A DNA stretch of 38,463 nt from a virus. The stretch lies in the IMG/VR virus record IMGVR_UViG_3300009551_000081, positions 1 through 38,463 of that record; one strand, 5' to 3'. This document shows, piece by piece, positions 7,401 to 15,358 of the stretch. Below the pieces are notes generated by a model. That model was not told the origin of the DNA, did no database searches, and saw only the letters and a list, made by a program, of their open reading frames with translations. Position 1 is the stretch's first letter. Every line of letters starts with the position of its first letter. Position numbers and translations under genes: made by a program.

Positions 7401-8297
7401 TTAGGTCCCAGGATACGAAGAACGCGGCTTGCCTTGGCCAAGGCGCACGCGTTCATACTTGTCGAACTCGCACAGACAATTCTGAATGTCCTGTGCATGG
7501 ATGAGCGGGTACTGCTGCGGTCGACCCTTGCGCTCGTATTTCTGCAGTTTGTTGTTGGTGGCCGTGCGCAGCAGCAGCAACGCTTCGTGCCACTCGCTTT
7601 CCTTCCACGATGCTGCATAGTCCACGTTCAGCGCACGATTAAGACCGCGCCTGCTGCCCGGTCCACTAACAGCGAACGTGTGCCAGTCGCTGGCTTCGGC
7701 GAGAAACTCGTCGCCATATTTGGCGTCGGCAATAACTTGCCCGGCGATAAAGCCCTGTACGCCATTCAATTGCAACAGTCGATCGCAGAAACTGCGCAAT
7801 GTGGCGTGCTGTTCTGGGCATATGTGCTTGCGCAATTCCCATGCCGGAGTAAGAACTTCCGTAGCGATGTATTGCGCCTTGGGTATTTGCCGACCATTGG
7901 TACTAACGATGTACGCACCGCCCCACGCCTTGGCGCCGTGCCACTGCATCGATTCAATCACCTTTATGAATCGTTGCGCATCCCAATTCCAACCACGACT
8001 GCTGAACTGAAGACGCAACAAAGTATCCGGATGATTGACCAGCCGCGCCACCAACATCCAGAACCATAAATCAGGATTACACAACGCCGCCAGCGGTTCT
8101 CGCCAGTTCTGTGCAATCCACTGCGTGACTATGTCCAATTCGCGATACACATTGCAGAAGCGGTAACGCTGCAGAATGGAATCCTTGGTCCACGGCTTGG
8201 GAGCCAGTCGTGCGCGGGCCAGGAATATGTCGTGGCGAGCCTTGACGAATGCAGTGAAGTCGTCTACTCGCAAATCTCGTGCAGTGAACAGTGTCAT
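7401..8297 (-). CDS. Putative DNA base hypermodification protein (5-hmdU kinase helical-domain family)
   Basis: 298 residues recognised as the phage family known as 'putative DNA base hypermodification protein', the helical module associated with 5-hydroxymethyl-dU DNA kinases and thymine pyrophosphorylases. Diagnostic blocks are RYRFCNVYRELD (44-55), VARLVNHP (83-90), a helix-hairpin-helix-like LNGVQGFIAGQVIADAKY (177-194), GPGSRRGLNR (212-221) and HAQDIQNCLCEFDKYERV (267-284). There is no fused P-loop kinase, so it is a stand-alone copy. The HhH-like segment recalls DNA glycosylases, which fits the idea of acting on bases already in DNA. Its start overlaps the glycosyltransferase stop (ATGA), and it ends 24 bp before the thymidylate synthase-like start. 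Family fairly sure; reaction unknown. Confidence 0.8.
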   Translation of the reverse strand: MTLFTARDLRVDDFTAFVKARHDIFLARARLAPKPWTKDSILQRYRFCNVYRELDIVTQWIAQNWREPLAALCNPDLWFWMLVARLVNHPDTLLRLQFSSRGWNWDAQRFIKVIESMQWHGAKAWGGAYIVSTNGRQIPKAQYIATEVLTPAWELRKHICPEQHATLRSFCDRLLQLNGVQGFIAGQVIADAKYGDEFLAEASDWHTFAVSGPGSRRGLNRALNVDYAASWKESEWHEALLLLRTATNNKLQKYERKGRPQQYPLIHAQDIQNCLCEFDKYERVRLGQGKPRSSYPGT

Positions 8298-9091
8298 TTC
8301 TTTCCCCTGCTGTCATAAGCCTTCTTCCAGGCGATACGCACGTCAGTGCGCACACCGCCGCCCCATGCCGTCTTGGTCGCTTTCTCAACGACCTTGACGA
8401 ACGCTGGGTGCAGCTTCTTAAGACCGTGGGCGCCCGCCGCCTGCATGGCGTTGTCGCGGTAGGTGCTGCACCCGCCAGTAAGACCGCTGCCGGTTTGGTT
8501 CTGCCACCAATCAAGGATGCAGAAATTTTCCTTGCCCAGGCGCAGCAGTTGCAGCGTAACGTCGAAGTCTTCCATCACCGGCAGACGGTTGAACCGCACG
8601 CCCAGTGCAAGCACGTCGCGCGCCCTGTAGCCAAGCACACGCAGCAGCCGCGTGTTGTGCAGCATGGCGTCTTCTGCGAAACGGTTAGCGCCTTCACGCG
8701 CCACGATGCTGCCATGCAGACTATCCCTAAGACAGCCAGCCATGCACTTAAGCATGCGACCGATGTCTTGCTTGGTGGCCGGCGTTGATTTGGTCGGGTC
8801 GTCTGTGCGACGTGTGGAGAACGTAAGATCGTCGTCCATCATGACCATGCGCTGGTCGCTCTCTTCTTTCGCGTGTCGCTCCAGCAACCACTGGCGCACC
8901 TTGCCGATGCCTTTGACGCTGACGGGTGGTATGAGCAACGAGATACCTGGATTGGCTGCGCTGTACGCGTCCAGTTCATCACGGTTTATGACCACCCACA
9001 CGTCCCCACGCTTGAGACCGGGCACGCTTTGCAATTCTTTCCACGTAATCTGCTTGGTCGGACGCCCAAGCGAAGGGATGTAAACTTTCAT
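8294..9091 (-). CDS. GT-A glycosyltransferase resembling TET-associated glycosyltransferases
   Basis: 265 residues. The N-terminus MKVYIPSLGRP is the first strand and loop of a GT-A fold. MVMMDDDLTF puts a metal-binding DxD-type motif at 86-88, and MEDFDVTLQLLRLG at 173-186 supplies the usual downstream acidic positions. The pattern matches phage TET/JBP-associated glycosyltransferase-like proteins, thought to add sugar to hydroxymethylpyrimidines in DNA. No TET/JBP dioxygenase is present; the hydroxymethyl group could instead come from the thymidylate synthase-like enzyme three genes downstream in the same operon. GAGGAG precedes the ATG, and a strong hairpin (9108-9131) lies just upstream. 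The fold is well supported; the DNA substrate is inferred from neighbours. Confidence 0.68.
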   Translation of the reverse strand: MKVYIPSLGRPTKQITWKELQSVPGLKRGDVWVVINRDELDAYSAANPGISLLIPPVSVKGIGKVRQWLLERHAKEESDQRMVMMDDDLTFSTRRTDDPTKSTPATKQDIGRMLKCMAGCLRDSLHGSIVAREGANRFAEDAMLHNTRLLRVLGYRARDVLALGVRFNRLPVMEDFDVTLQLLRLGKENFCILDWWQNQTGSGLTGGCSTYRDNAMQAAGAHGLKKLHPAFVKVVEKATKTAWGGGVRTDVRIAWKKAYDSRGKK

Positions 9092-9107
9092 TGTTCGCTC
9101 CTCAAAT

Positions 9108-9131
9108 GCTGCCCCGATGTACTGGGGCAGC
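9108..9131 (-). promoter_or_regulatory. Hairpin just upstream of the glycosyltransferase ribosome site
   Basis: An 8-bp perfect stem (GCTGCCCC / GGGGCAGC) with an 8-nt loop. In the leftward direction it is followed only by ATTTGAGGAG, so it is a weak terminator at best. It may act as an RNA stability or attenuation element. The same 77-bp spacer contains the 11-bp direct repeat TCAGTGTTACG at 9138-9148 and 9163-9173. Confidence 0.45.
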
Positions 9132-9168
9132 GTGGCTTCAGTGTTACGACTACTCGGTAACGTCAGTG

Positions 9169-9486
9169 TTACGGCTTCTCGATGGCGTCCGAAACCTGCT
9201 TCTCCACGTTTTCCTGGATAGCAGCGTCGGTCTTGGACTGGGTGGCGCTGCCGGTGCGCGGCGTACCGGCCAAGTCGGCCGCTGCGTCAGCGTCAGAAAG
9301 CACCACGCCCGGCGCGGCAACGTCGGCCACGGCGCTGTGCACGCCGGACTTGGCCGCTGCGATGGCGTCGGTGATGGTGTCGTGGTTGCTGGAGTGGAAG
9401 AAGCCCTTGAGCTTTTCCTCCAGCGCCTTGAACTCAGCCTCAACCTTTTCCTTGAGGGCCTCCAACTTGGTTTCAAGCTTGCTCAT
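9169..9486 (-). CDS. Small coiled-coil protein (105 aa)
   Basis: Residues 1-28 form a clear charged heptad helix (KLETKLEALKEKVEAEFKAL and on). The rest is Ala/Ser/Asp-rich with helical and disordered character, ending near VEKQVSDAIEKP. No family is recognised. The start overlaps the SNF2-like helicase stop (ATGA) and has GAGGAAA upstream. The gene lies between the replication genes and the modification genes, so a role as an accessory or scaffold protein is conceivable, but nothing in the sequence fixes it. Confidence 0.6.
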   Translation of the reverse strand: MSKLETKLEALKEKVEAEFKALEEKLKGFFHSSNHDTITDAIAAAKSGVHSAVADVAAPGVVLSDADAAADLAGTPRTGSATQSKTDAAIQENVEKQVSDAIEKP

Positions 9487-11000
9487 TTCGTTTTCCTCTT
9501 TATGACAGGAACCGCCTGACTCGGTTTGCGCTTCTTATGTGCCGCCATGAATTGGTCCTCCACGACGGCTTCCAACCGCTGGGTCTTCTCCTTGCGGTAA
9601 GTGCGCAGCGCATTCAACAAATTGGTCTGCACTGCACCTTTCTTCGCCGTGGCTCGCAATACGGCAAAGTCCACGGTAAGATACCCCACAATCCGGTGAA
9701 CGTACAACCTCTTGAGTTTACTGCCTTGCCGGCGCAGGCGGGCGATCAGCTGGTCGTACAGTTCACGGTCCCAGGTGGGCGTGAACCACACGATACAGTC
9801 AGCTTCGTCGCATCCCTGCATGTTCAGCCCGTGGCCGGCACTGGCCGGGTGCAGCCACAGCACGGGTATCTCACCTGCGTTCCAGTCCGCCACGTGCTTG
9901 TCGGCTAGCTTGCCAGACGTACCGCCGCCAATGACAGGGAACACAGTCTTGAAGTATTTGCATGCCCGTTCGTAATCGTGTTTGAACTCGTAAGCAACGA
10001 TAACGGGCCGACCACCACGCTCTTCAAGAATTGATTCCAGTGCTTCGAGCTTTGCCGTGTGCAGTTCAACATACCTGCCACCTTCGGTGTACGCGGCGCC
10101 ATTGACAATCTGCCTGCACTTGCTGGTAGCTGCTGCCGCGTTGGCAGCGTTGATCTTGGTGTTGGCGTCGATTTCTGCGAACGCTTCCAACTCCATCTTT
10201 TCGTACACCACCATTGCCTTCTCTGGCAGGTACACCACTACATCGTTTTCTATGATGTCTGGCAGGTCAAGATAATCCTCGGCCTGCAAGCGCAGCACGT
10301 ACGGCTTCAGCTGTTTGTAAATCAGCTTATCCGCACCTTCGCGCAGCTTCCAAGTATAGCCGCCAAAACCGGTGGAGTCAAAGTAGCTGTTGCGGTAGTG
10401 CGTGATATACCTGCCAAGCGCCAGACCAAGGTCCACGATATACATCTGGCCGAACAAGTCAAGCAGGCCATTGGGTGCCGGCGTACCGGTGAGAATCCAA
10501 CGGCGCTTGAACTTAGGCAAGAAGCCGCTGAGCAACTTGCTTCGTAGTGATTTCATGTTCTTGAACTTGGTGCTTTCATCAACCACCAGCGTATCCGGCT
10601 TGACCAATTTCCAATTGCTGAGAAACCACTCCAAGCCTTCGGGGTTGACCAAGTAGATATTGACGTCTTTACGTATAGCCTGCTCTTTTTCCGGACCGTG
10701 GCAGACCGCATACGTGAGGTGGTGGAAGTCCGCCCACTTATCGATCTCACGCGGCCATACGCTGTAGCACACGCGCAGAGGCGCCACGATCATTACTTTT
10801 TCCAACATACCTTCACGTAGCAATATCTTGATCGCTGCCAGCGTAATGGCGGTCTTGCCAAGGCCAGGATCAAGGAACAGTGCGGCGCCGCCGTGCTCCA
10901 ACAGCCACTTTACCGCGCGAGTCATGTAACGCAGCGGCTTCCAAGCGAGACTGGACACACGCGATACCTTGCTCTTTGCTATCGCAGACTTCGACGTCAT
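9483..11000 (-). CDS. SNF2-like superfamily 2 DNA helicase/ATPase
   Basis: 505 residues with ordered SF2 motifs: Q/Walker A region LFLDPGLGKT (41-50), Ia APLRV (73-77), Walker B VVDEST (139-144), III TGTPAPN (171-177), V SAGHGLNMQ (387-395) and VI QLIARLRRQGS (417-427). The DES(T) Walker B and the overall arrangement are those of phage SNF2-type ATPases, which translocate on double-stranded DNA in replication or recombination. The basic C-terminal tail (KKRKPSQAVPVIKRKTK) may bind DNA. The first 131 nt overlap the 3' end of the VRR-NUC gene in another frame. GGGAG upstream supports the ATG at 11000. Family very likely; role in the phage cycle inferred. Confidence 0.9.
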   Translation of the reverse strand: MTSKSAIAKSKVSRVSSLAWKPLRYMTRAVKWLLEHGGAALFLDPGLGKTAITLAAIKILLREGMLEKVMIVAPLRVCYSVWPREIDKWADFHHLTYAVCHGPEKEQAIRKDVNIYLVNPEGLEWFLSNWKLVKPDTLVVDESTKFKNMKSLRSKLLSGFLPKFKRRWILTGTPAPNGLLDLFGQMYIVDLGLALGRYITHYRNSYFDSTGFGGYTWKLREGADKLIYKQLKPYVLRLQAEDYLDLPDIIENDVVVYLPEKAMVVYEKMELEAFAEIDANTKINAANAAAATSKCRQIVNGAAYTEGGRYVELHTAKLEALESILEERGGRPVIVAYEFKHDYERACKYFKTVFPVIGGGTSGKLADKHVADWNAGEIPVLWLHPASAGHGLNMQGCDEADCIVWFTPTWDRELYDQLIARLRRQGSKLKRLYVHRIVGYLTVDFAVLRATAKKGAVQTNLLNALRTYRKEKTQRLEAVVEDQFMAAHKKRKPSQAVPVIKRKTK

Positions 11001-11238
11001 AACCTAGCTCCCTCAACTCTTTGATGCGTGCGGCTTGCTTGGGTGTGGGCTCTGCGCCCGGCTTCTTGAATTCAATAAGAAGCGGGCGGCCTCCTGGGAT
11101 AAAGAACATGCGGTCTGGCCAATCTCGCGTGTACGTGGCGGCCATCTTGTACGTGAGCTTGCAACCGTTCTTGTGCGCCCAGTCGCGAGTCGGGTTCTCA
11201 ACGTTTTCCTTCTCCCGAATAATCTTGGTACGCGGCAT
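10870..11238 (-). CDS. VRR-NUC domain nuclease
   Basis: 122 residues. The central region has the VRR-NUC pattern: DRMFFIPGGRPLLIEFKKPG (42-61), then TPKQAARIKELRELGYDVEV. The acidic/Lys set D42, E56 and K58 followed by Q68 corresponds to the PD-(D/E)XK active site of this family. Stand-alone phage VRR-NUC proteins may act as structure-specific endonucleases and commonly neighbour SNF2-type helicases, as here. The 3' third overlaps the helicase start by 131 nt. The C-terminal 30 residues (ALHDSRGKVAVGARRRR) fall in that overlap and look less conserved in style. The ATG shares one base with the upstream stop (TGATG). Confidence 0.85.
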   Translation of the reverse strand: MPRTKIIREKENVENPTRDWAHKNGCKLTYKMAATYTRDWPDRMFFIPGGRPLLIEFKKPGAEPTPKQAARIKELRELGYDVEVCDSKEQGIACVQSRLEAAALHDSRGKVAVGARRRRTVP

Positions 11239-11978
11239 CAGAACTTACACGGCCCTTTGCGCACGATCGTGCCGCCCTTGCCGTCAGGGAACGTTGCGTT
11301 CTTGCTGAACGGGCACCAGCGACAATGGTTGCCCGGTTTAGGCGCAAAGCGTTTGTCGTTGAACATCGGCTTGATGCGTTTCTCCCATTCCTTGATCTCG
11401 CCCGCTGCTTGCTTCTGCGTATAGACCTTGGGGCCTTCAAACGGATGCACGCGGCCGATGTCGCTGAACAGCAGCTGCGTGTTGATCAGCTTGGCAGTGG
11501 GGAATACCACCGTGCCGGCAGCGGCGTACAAGTTCAGCTGCAATTCGTAGCCCGCCACGGCGTAGTCGCTATACTTGCCGGTCTTGCTGTCGTACAGATT
11601 CAACGTCTTGGCGCCGTCGGCCGTGGTCAGGATGTCGATCTTCACACGCAAGAAGCAGCGATTCCAGTCCGTGGGGCTGCACGGTGTCCAGTCCTTGGTG
11701 AAGCCCCAGTTGGCTTCCGCCTGCACGGTCTTGTCTTTCTTGAGCGCCTTGTACACGGGCGCCAGCGGCTTGAGCTCCACCGGCATGGTGCGGCGCATGC
11801 CCTTGAACCATTGGTCTGTGGAGTCTGCCACGTCGGCGCCGCGCTGCATGGCGGGGTTCTTGGGGCCTTGGTCAAGCTTCTGCAGGTGCTTGTACTTGGC
11901 AAAGGCCGGGCAGCGGTCGTAATCACTCCAGCGCGTGAACGACCATGAATCAAACTGTGTCTTGACTCCCCACGACAT
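11238..11978 (-). CDS. Cas4/AddB-like PD-(D/E)XK exonuclease with probable Fe-S cluster
   Basis: 246 residues from the ATG at 11978, one base after the upstream stop and preceded by GAGGAG. The N-terminus (FTRWSDYDRCPAFAKYKH) is typical of RecB-like nucleases. The active-site set is D115 in RVKIDIL, D130-x-K132 in LYDSKTGK, and the QLNLYA helix at 147-152. C23, C219-x2-C222 and C244 are placed as in Cas4/AddB nucleases that hold a 4Fe-4S cluster. Such phage proteins process DNA ends in recombination or replication, and this one neighbours a SNF2-like helicase and a VRR-NUC nuclease. An upstream in-frame extension of 59 residues is rejected because it is the shadow of the preceding gene. Confidence 0.85.
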   Translation of the reverse strand: MSWGVKTQFDSWSFTRWSDYDRCPAFAKYKHLQKLDQGPKNPAMQRGADVADSTDQWFKGMRRTMPVELKPLAPVYKALKKDKTVQAEANWGFTKDWTPCSPTDWNRCFLRVKIDILTTADGAKTLNLYDSKTGKYSDYAVAGYELQLNLYAAAGTVVFPTAKLINTQLLFSDIGRVHPFEGPKVYTQKQAAGEIKEWEKRIKPMFNDKRFAPKPGNHCRWCPFSKNATFPDGKGGTIVRKGPCKF

Positions 11979-11979
11979 A

Positions 11980-12315
11980 TCAATTCTCCTCGGTGGTTTG
12001 CTGCGGTCCGAAATCCTGATACATGCGACCTTGATGCATGCGGAAGCCCGGCGTGATATAAAACTCTGTGCACTCAGTGGCGGGAATGTGCACCACCACT
12101 TGGCCAACCAAGCGCTCTCGCACGCTGCCGCCGCTCTCCTTGACTCGTTGCTCAACCAAGCCTTTGGGCGTGCGCACCAGCTGTACCTTGTAGCGGGTGA
12201 TCACGCCAGTCTCGTCGTCGCAGCGGATGACGTGGCCAAGTTGCTCAACTCCATTGAACCATACCCGTGCCACGCGTTCCTTGCGTGTGTTGGGTCCGAA
12301 TACGTCGAGCTTCAT
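11980..12315 (-). CDS. Hypothetical protein (111 aa) coupled to DNA polymerase
   Basis: A beta-rich small protein with no recognised family; visible segments include KLDVFGPNTRKERVARVWFNG and VGQVVVHIPATECTEFYITPG. It lies between the polymerase and the Cas4-like nuclease with one or two bases between genes, so it is co-transcribed with replication genes. Its stop overlaps the ribosome site of the nuclease gene. A replication accessory role is possible from position alone. Confidence 0.6.
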   Translation of the reverse strand: MKLDVFGPNTRKERVARVWFNGVEQLGHVIRCDDETGVITRYKVQLVRTPKGLVEQRVKESGGSVRERLVGQVVVHIPATECTEFYITPGFRMHQGRMYQDFGPQQTTEEN

Positions 12316-12316
12316 G

Positions 12317-14218
12317 TCAATCCTCGTATTTGATTAGCGCGCCCCAGTTGGGGCCGCACTTTGCATCGGTGAGCATGGGGACGTCAATTTCGATGCCCTC
12401 CATAGATTCGCGCAACGCCGCCATCTCACGCTTGACGCTGCTCTTGGGTGAGCTGATGTTAATTTCGTCGTACACTGTCACCAAGAATCGGCTATCGCGA
12501 CGCGCCTTGTGGTATCTGATGATAGCTTCCTTGGTGAAGTCTGCTGCACTACCTTGAATCAAGTAGTTGAGCAGCTTGTAGATGAAATCAATCAACCTGC
12601 CCTTGATGACCTTCGGGTCTTCCGGATAGTACGTGCGTCCGCCGAAAGTGCGAATGGGCTCGCCGCTGCGCGCCACGGCAGTGATGTCATCTTGCAACTG
12701 CTTGAGTCCGGGCAGCGCGCTAAGCTGTGCACGCTTAATCCGTTTGGCCGTCTCTACGTCCGTATCCATATCGATACTGAGCTTACCAAGGCCCATGCCG
12801 TACAGCAGGCCGAAGTTAACCACCTTGGCTTGCCGACGTTCGATCTTCAGCCCGAGAATTTCCCACACCGCATCCGCTACGAATTGGTGCACGTCCATGC
12901 GCGGCGTTTCGTTATACGCCGCTAGCAGGGTGTTATCCTCAAAATGTGCCAGCAACCGAAGTTCCTGCTGATTGTAATCTCGGTGGCAGAACACTTGTCC
13001 GGGGTCAGGCAGAATGTAGTTGCGCACCTTGGGCAATTCAATCAGCGATTTCATATGCTTTGGATGCGTGTAGCCATCGCCCTTGTCGTACCAGTCCTTG
13101 CTCAGATTCAAGAAGTTAGGGTCGCTGGTGCTTGGGCGCCCGGTGCGCGTGCCGTTGTTGCCGCCGCTGGCGCTGCTTGACTGGCGGACCTGATTCCAGT
13201 TGGTGTGAATGGTGCCGGTGCGGTGGCCAATGCTGTGCCAACGCTCCATGAACATGCTCAGGCACGTGGTCAGGCGGTTACGGTAGCCGAACACCTGGAA
13301 TACGCGTTTATCGTTGAACAAATCCACCGTCAGATTTTTCTTACTGACACTATCTTTCCCAGTCGGGGTCTGCACGAAATCAGTGACCACGCCGGCAGCT
13401 TTCAACGCTTTGGCAAAGTCACTGTCGCTATCAACGTTCAAGCCCGGCGCCTTGAGTTGCTTGCGCAGCCAGTTATCGGCCGTGGTCAAGCACGCTTGAT
13501 ACTTGGGGATGTCGCGCTCAAGTCCCTTGATGTCAACGTGCATGCCGGCGCGTTCGTTATCAAGCAGGATTGGCATAAGCTCACGTTCGCGATTGTACGC
13601 GGCCAGCTGGCCCGAATCTTCAATCAGTGGATACAGGTGACGGAACAGCTTGATGGTGCGCAGTACGTCGCCGTTCGCATACTTACCCACGATGTCACCG
13701 GGCACTTCACAAATATACGCGCCCCACTCGCTTGGCTTGAACGGCGCGTTGTCGTGTTCGATCTGTCGCTTGTGTTCAAGCACCCAGTCACGCACGCGAT
13801 CTTGTTCTTCTGGCGCCATGCCAAGGATGCGTTCCGCTGCCGGCTTCAAACTATAAGACATGGCGTGCGGGTCGTACAGGAAGATCAAGAACATGCTGTC
13901 GTGATACAACTCCCACGGCAAGCGCGGCACGCCGCAGTGCACTTCCGCCACGTCGATATCAAACTTGCCGTTCTGGAATAGCAGGCCGATCTTGTTCTTG
14001 CGCGCGGTATCCCATGCCTTCTTGACCATGGCGTGGCCTTCGCGCTCGGTGCAGTTGTTGCCGGTGGGATGGCCCCAGCCGTAGTACACAGACTTGCGCT
14101 CGCCTGGATACATGATGCTCACACCCACAGGCTTGGGCGGATAATCGGGGCGGCGCTTGATGCCTTTGGTTTCGAAGTCGACGGTGATGACGTCGGGTGT
14201 CTTGCGGGTGCGACCCAT
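12317..14218 (-). CDS. Family A DNA polymerase with 3'-5' exonuclease
   Basis: 633 residues. Exonuclease motifs are intact: D14-x-E16 in TVDFETKG, N83/D87 in FQNGKFD, and Y180/D184 in YANGD. Polymerase motifs follow: A at DYNQQELR (D414), B at RRQAKVVNFGLLYG (K465, F469, Y473), and C at YDE (583-585). Motif C has Tyr where most family members have His, while motif B keeps the Phe that disfavours dideoxynucleotides. NYLIQGSAADF (551-561) is also typical. This is a replicative phage enzyme of the T7-like branch, although no thioredoxin-binding insertion is evident. If phage DNA carries a hypermodified base, this enzyme probably incorporates the hydroxymethyl precursor. GAGGAG precedes the ATG. 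Confidence 0.93.
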   Translation of the reverse strand: MGRTRKTPDVITVDFETKGIKRRPDYPPKPVGVSIMYPGERKSVYYGWGHPTGNNCTEREGHAMVKKAWDTARKNKIGLLFQNGKFDIDVAEVHCGVPRLPWELYHDSMFLIFLYDPHAMSYSLKPAAERILGMAPEEQDRVRDWVLEHKRQIEHDNAPFKPSEWGAYICEVPGDIVGKYANGDVLRTIKLFRHLYPLIEDSGQLAAYNRERELMPILLDNERAGMHVDIKGLERDIPKYQACLTTADNWLRKQLKAPGLNVDSDSDFAKALKAAGVVTDFVQTPTGKDSVSKKNLTVDLFNDKRVFQVFGYRNRLTTCLSMFMERWHSIGHRTGTIHTNWNQVRQSSSASGGNNGTRTGRPSTSDPNFLNLSKDWYDKGDGYTHPKHMKSLIELPKVRNYILPDPGQVFCHRDYNQQELRLLAHFEDNTLLAAYNETPRMDVHQFVADAVWEILGLKIERRQAKVVNFGLLYGMGLGKLSIDMDTDVETAKRIKRAQLSALPGLKQLQDDITAVARSGEPIRTFGGRTYYPEDPKVIKGRLIDFIYKLLNYLIQGSAADFTKEAIIRYHKARRDSRFLVTVYDEINISSPKSSVKREMAALRESMEGIEIDVPMLTDAKCGPNWGALIKYED

Positions 14219-14244
14219 GTTACGCTCCTCGTGAATAGACGTCT

Positions 14245-14445
14245 TTACTTCTTTGCGGCTTTTACCAGTTCCAGCCGTTCACGCTGACAGCGCAGCTTGT
14301 TGTAGGTGCCGTAGATGCGCACCAAGAACTGAGACCTGCCAGCGCCGCCCTTTTCAGCTTCCAGCATGGCAAGCGCCTGCTGTTCGGTGACGCTTTGCAA
14401 TTCTTTGTTCAATGCCCGGTAATTGGCAGGTGATTCCGTAGCCAT
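14245..14445 (-). CDS. Small hypothetical helical protein (66 aa)
   Basis: The start at 14445 is preceded by TGGAGAA. The protein is mostly helical and ends basic (RCQRERLELVKAAKK). No family is recognised. It lies between the polymerase gene and a strong intergenic hairpin, separated from the polymerase start by 26 bp. Confidence 0.55.
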   Translation of the reverse strand: MATESPANYRALNKELQSVTEQQALAMLEAEKGGAGRSQFLVRIYGTYNKLRCQRERLELVKAAKK

Positions 14446-14463
14446 GATGTTCTCCAGGTAATT

Positions 14464-14494
14464 GCGCCGGGTTGGCGGCTAACCAACCCGGCGC
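14464..14494 (-). promoter_or_regulatory. 12-bp perfect hairpin between genes
   Basis: GCGCCGGGTTGG pairs with CCAACCCGGCGC around a 7-nt loop. It lies 19 bp past the 281-aa gene stop and 19 bp before the 66-aa gene start. No T-run follows on the minus strand (AATTACC), so it is not a classic terminator. It could block 3' exonucleases, cause pausing, or act as a processing site that separates expression of the 281-aa gene from the polymerase part. Confidence 0.6.
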
Positions 14495-14512
14495 GGTGGT
14501 GCTGGGAGCCAC

Positions 14513-15358
14513 TCAGCGGCGCTTGGCGCCCGCCGCAGCCTTGGCCCCTACCTTGCTGCCGCGTGCAGGCGGCGCTGCCCTGCCACGGGCGCCACGCGGC
14601 GGCGGGGCCTGCTCCTCGCGGGGCTGGTACGGGGCGAACAACGCCTGCTCGACGGTGTCGCGCTTTTCGATCAGCTCGCCGATGCTGTCGCCGTCGTCGA
14701 TGGTGCCGATAAGCTTGAACATCATCTTGAACTGGGTCTTGGCATCCGGGATCAAGCTGATCTCGGTCACCACGCCCAACGGCGGACGCTTCAGCTGGTC
14801 AGCCAGCGACTTGACGTAGCCAGCCCAGCCCTTGACCGAAGTCACGGGAATCTTGAGCATGGCGACTTCGGCGTTGGCGACGTCTTCCAGGCCGTCCTCA
14901 GTGATCAGTGCAAGTCGCCTGCTGTTCTTGCAAGCCTTGCCACGACCCTGGTCGGCGCTGCCCCATTGGTTGATGTCGCTATCCTTGCAGAGCGTGCCGG
15001 CGTACGGTTCGATGGAGTCTTCGTGCCACGTGAGAGTTTCCTCGTCACGACCCAGCGCAAAGGCATCGGGTGGCTGCGGGTTGTCCGGATCGTACCGGTC
15101 CACGTAGTAAGTGTTCTCCAGGATGTGGTCCAGAATGATGACGTTCATGCGGTTGCCGGGAATGGTATTGCCGTTGAACGAGAGCTGACCACCCTTACAG
15201 CTGATGAACGTGCCGCCGAGACTGACGCTATCTTCCACGCCAGAACTGATCTCGGCCAGCTTGGCCAGCTTCTCATCCCACGCCGCCATGGCGGTGCCGG
15301 GCTTTTTCTTGCCGGCGGGGGCTTTCTTGGTTGCTGCGGTTTTCTTTACGGGTGCCAT
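14513..15358 (-). CDS. DNA-binding-like replication accessory protein (281 aa)
   Basis: Residues 1-22 are a Lys/Ala/Pro tail and the last 50 are an Arg/Pro/Ala-rich low-complexity tail (RGARGRAAPPARG), both suited to nucleic-acid contact. The core (30-230) includes GGTFISCKGGQLSFNG, NVIILDHILENTYYVDRYDP, PYAGTLCKDSDINQWGSADQ and NSRRLALI. It resembles proteins found beside phage polymerases, and a single-stranded DNA-binding role is my best guess. However, the acidic C-terminal tail typical of SSB proteins is absent. AAGGAA precedes the ATG at 15358. Treat the function as tentative. Confidence 0.6.
   Translation of the reverse strand: MAPVKKTAATKKAPAGKKKPGTAMAAWDEKLAKLAEISSGVEDSVSLGGTFISCKGGQLSFNGNTIPGNRMNVIILDHILENTYYVDRYDPDNPQPPDAFALGRDEETLTWHEDSIEPYAGTLCKDSDINQWGSADQGRGKACKNSRRLALITEDGLEDVANAEVAMLKIPVTSVKGWAGYVKSLADQLKRPPLGVVTEISLIPDAKTQFKMMFKLIGTIDDGDSIGELIEKRDTVEQALFAPYQPREEQAPPPRGARGRAAPPARGSKVGAKAAAGAKRR

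Noticed and set aside
11979-12155. Upstream in-frame extension of the Cas4-like nuclease
   Set aside because: The translated extension lacks protein-like features, overlaps the 111-aa gene, and a strong ribosome site precedes the ATG at 11978.
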